Positions 62,782-64,000 of a stretch of 64,000 bases of DNA are shown here, one piece after another. Position 1 is the stretch's first letter; each line of letters opens with the position of its first letter. The translations under genes were made by a program, and so were the position numbers. The notes beneath the pieces are model-generated. The model worked only from the letters and a program-made list of their open reading frames with translations. It was not told where the DNA came from and ran no database searches. Source of the DNA: Kitasatospora phosalacinea (GTDB lineage Bacteria > Actinomycetota > Actinomycetes > Streptomycetales > Streptomycetaceae); NCBI RefSeq assembly GCF_000717185.1, contig NZ_JNYE01000029.1, forward strand, positions 1 through 64,000, read 5' to 3'.

Positions 62782-63593
62782 TCGGCGCGAGCCGTGAGGC
62801 ACTTGCCGCCGGACGCGAGAACCTGGAGAGCCTGACCGACAACACTTCGGTGGACGCGGCCAAGCTTGCCGAGGAACTCGCTGCCGTCACCGCGCTGCTG
62901 GACCGCGAGGTCTCGCTGCGCCGCGTCCTGACCGACCCCGCGCGGTCCGGCCAGGACAAGGCCCAGCTGGTCGCCTCGCTGCTGAACGGCCAGGTCTCCG
63001 GCGAGAGCGTCGACCTGGTCTCCGGCCTGGTCCGCTCGCGCTGGTCCGGCCCGCGCGACCTGGTCGACGCGGTCGAGGAGCTCGCCGCGTACGCCGAGGT
63101 CGTCGCCGCCGACAAGGCGGGCGCGCTGGACGACGTCGAGGACGAGCTGTTCCGGTTCGGCCGGGTGGTGGCGGGCTCGCACGAGCTGCGCGCCGCGCTG
63201 ACCGAGCCGAAGGCCGACACCGCCGCCAAGGCGGCGTTGATCCGCAAGCTCCTCGGCGGCCGCGCCAACGCGGGCACCGTCCGCCTGGTCACCAGCCTGG
63301 TCACCAACCCGCGTGGTCGTAGCCTGGAAGGTGGCCTGGAGTCCTACTCCAAGCTCGCCGCCTCCCGGCGGGGCCGCGTGGTGGCCCTGGTCACCACCGC
63401 GATCCCGCTGTCGGACGTCCAGAAGCAGCGCCTCGCCGCCGCCCTGGCCGGCCTGTACGGCCGGCAGGTCCACCTGAACATCGACGTGGACCCGACGGTC
63501 CAGGGCGGTGTCCGGGTCCAGATCGGCGACGAGATCATCGACGGCACCGTCGCGAGCCGCCTCGAAGGCGCTCGCCAGGGCCTCGAAGGCTGA
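62778..63593 (+). CDS. atpH: F0F1 ATP synthase subunit delta
   Basis: A 271-residue delta (OSCP-like) subunit, longer than the ~180 residues of E. coli because actinobacterial delta carries an N-terminal extension. The C-terminal part is canonical: [20 protein letters not shown], then [20 protein letters not shown] and [18 protein letters not shown] 62778 overlaps the atpF stop. A 154-base gap follows before atpA. Confidence 0.96.
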   Translation: MIGASREALAAGRENLESLTDNTSVDAAKLAEELAAVTALLDREVSLRRVLTDPARSGQDKAQLVASLLNGQVSGESVDLVSGLVRSRWSGPRDLVDAVEELAAYAEVVAADKAGALDDVEDELFRFGRVVAGSHELRAALTEPKADTAAKAALIRKLLGGRANAGTVRLVTSLVTNPRGRSLEGGLESYSKLAASRRGRVVALVTTAIPLSDVQKQRLAAALAGLYGRQVHLNIDVDPTVQGGVRVQIGDEIIDGTVASRLEGARQGLEG

Positions 63594-63747
63594 GCACCAG
63601 CACTATCCGACCCTCGGTCGGGCGTCGGTCCACACCAGGTGGGCCGGCAAAACGTACGGCCGGTTCACCCGACCCGGCCGAGAGTCGAGCACTTGCGGCC
63701 CTCAATGGCGGGCCGAGGATCGCAAACTAGGAGAGCAGGGAAGCCTG

Positions 63748-64000
63748 ATGGCGGAGCTTACGATCCGTCCGGAGGAGATCCGGGACGCGCTGGCCGACTT
63801 TGTCCAGTCGTACCAGCCGGACGCGGCCTCGCGTGAAGAGGTCGGCACGGTCACCGAGGCCATGGACGGTATCGCCAAGGTCGAGGGTCTGCCCTCGGTC
63901 ATGGCCAACGAACTGCTGAAGTTCGAGGACGGCACCCTCGGCCTCGCGCTGAACCTCGACACCCGCGAGATCGGTGTCGTCGTCCTCGGTGAGTTCTCGG
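63748..64000 (+). CDS. atpA: F0F1 ATP synthase subunit alpha, N-terminal part (cut by window edge)
   Basis: About 84 codons are present before the window ends. The start [19 protein letters not shown] and the beta-barrel [19 protein letters not shown] are diagnostic for the non-catalytic alpha subunit. ATG 63748 lies behind AGGAGAGCAGGGA, although that site is slightly distant. The nucleotide-binding domain is beyond the window. Confidence 0.98.
   Translation, partial: MAELTIRPEEIRDALADFVQSYQPDAASREEVGTVTEAMDGIAKVEGLPSVMANELLKFEDGTLGLALNLDTREIGVVVLGEFS

Overview
The window is high-GC actinobacterial chromosome, most likely Streptomycetaceae (Streptomyces, Kitasatospora or a close relative). 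The grounds are the very high third-position GC, the frequent GTG and TTG starts, the LAxTG-type sorting signal, the actinobacterial Rho with a long insert, and a conserved Streptomyces-like gene order (sucA/kgd, two-component pair, lon; argS, lysA, hom, thrC, thrB, rho, LCP, rpmE, prfA, prmC, Sua5, phosphatase, SHMT-like, wecA-like, atp). No prophage, integrase, transposase or CRISPR array is visible.

Layout. 1-8.6 kb: the start of the 2-oxoglutarate dehydrogenase gene, a response regulator and histidine kinase, a rhomboid-like membrane protein, Lon protease, a GtrA-like protein, a Pip/YhgE-type membrane protein and a MarR regulator. 8.7-13.7 kb: a DHA2-type MFS pump behind a nested palindromic operator, a Pit phosphate transporter behind a PHO-box-like repeat, and an NlpC/P60 cell-wall hydrolase. 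13.7-24.8 kb: an FdhF/YdeP-type molybdopterin oxidoreductase, then two divergent units for an ABC uptake system. One unit is permease plus FAD/NAD(P)-binding protein. The other is a Cys-containing leader peptide, flavin monooxygenase, acetyltransferase, binding protein, permease, ATPase and second binding protein. Order and content of the second unit resemble the B. subtilis yxe operon for S-substituted cysteines. A run of 30 C replaces the start of the monooxygenase gene.

24.7-30 kb: a complete STM4011-STM4015 type cluster with two radical SAM enzymes, a sulfatase-like hydrolase fused in frame to an ATP-grasp protein, and a leucine-rich-repeat protein. Its function is not known to me and it is the best candidate for an undescribed system here. 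30-41.4 kb is mixed accessory content: a small His-rich protein with a DUF6745 protein, a fumarylacetoacetase-family hydrolase, an ALF-repeat surface protein with an LAFTG signal, a TetR regulator, a second rhomboid-like protein, a DUF885 metallopeptidase, a second DHA2 pump, a trypsin-like protease and two hypothetical proteins.

41.4-64 kb is core genome: tRNA-Arg(CCG), a single-domain response regulator, argS, the lysine/threonine genes lysA-hom-thrC-thrB, rho with a long leader, an LCP cell-wall ligase, rpmE-prfA-prmC, a Sua5-type enzyme, a low-molecular-weight tyrosine phosphatase, an SHMT-like protein lacking two PLP-pocket residues, a WecA-like transferase and the start of the ATP synthase operon (atpI-B-E-F-H-A, cut at the window edge).
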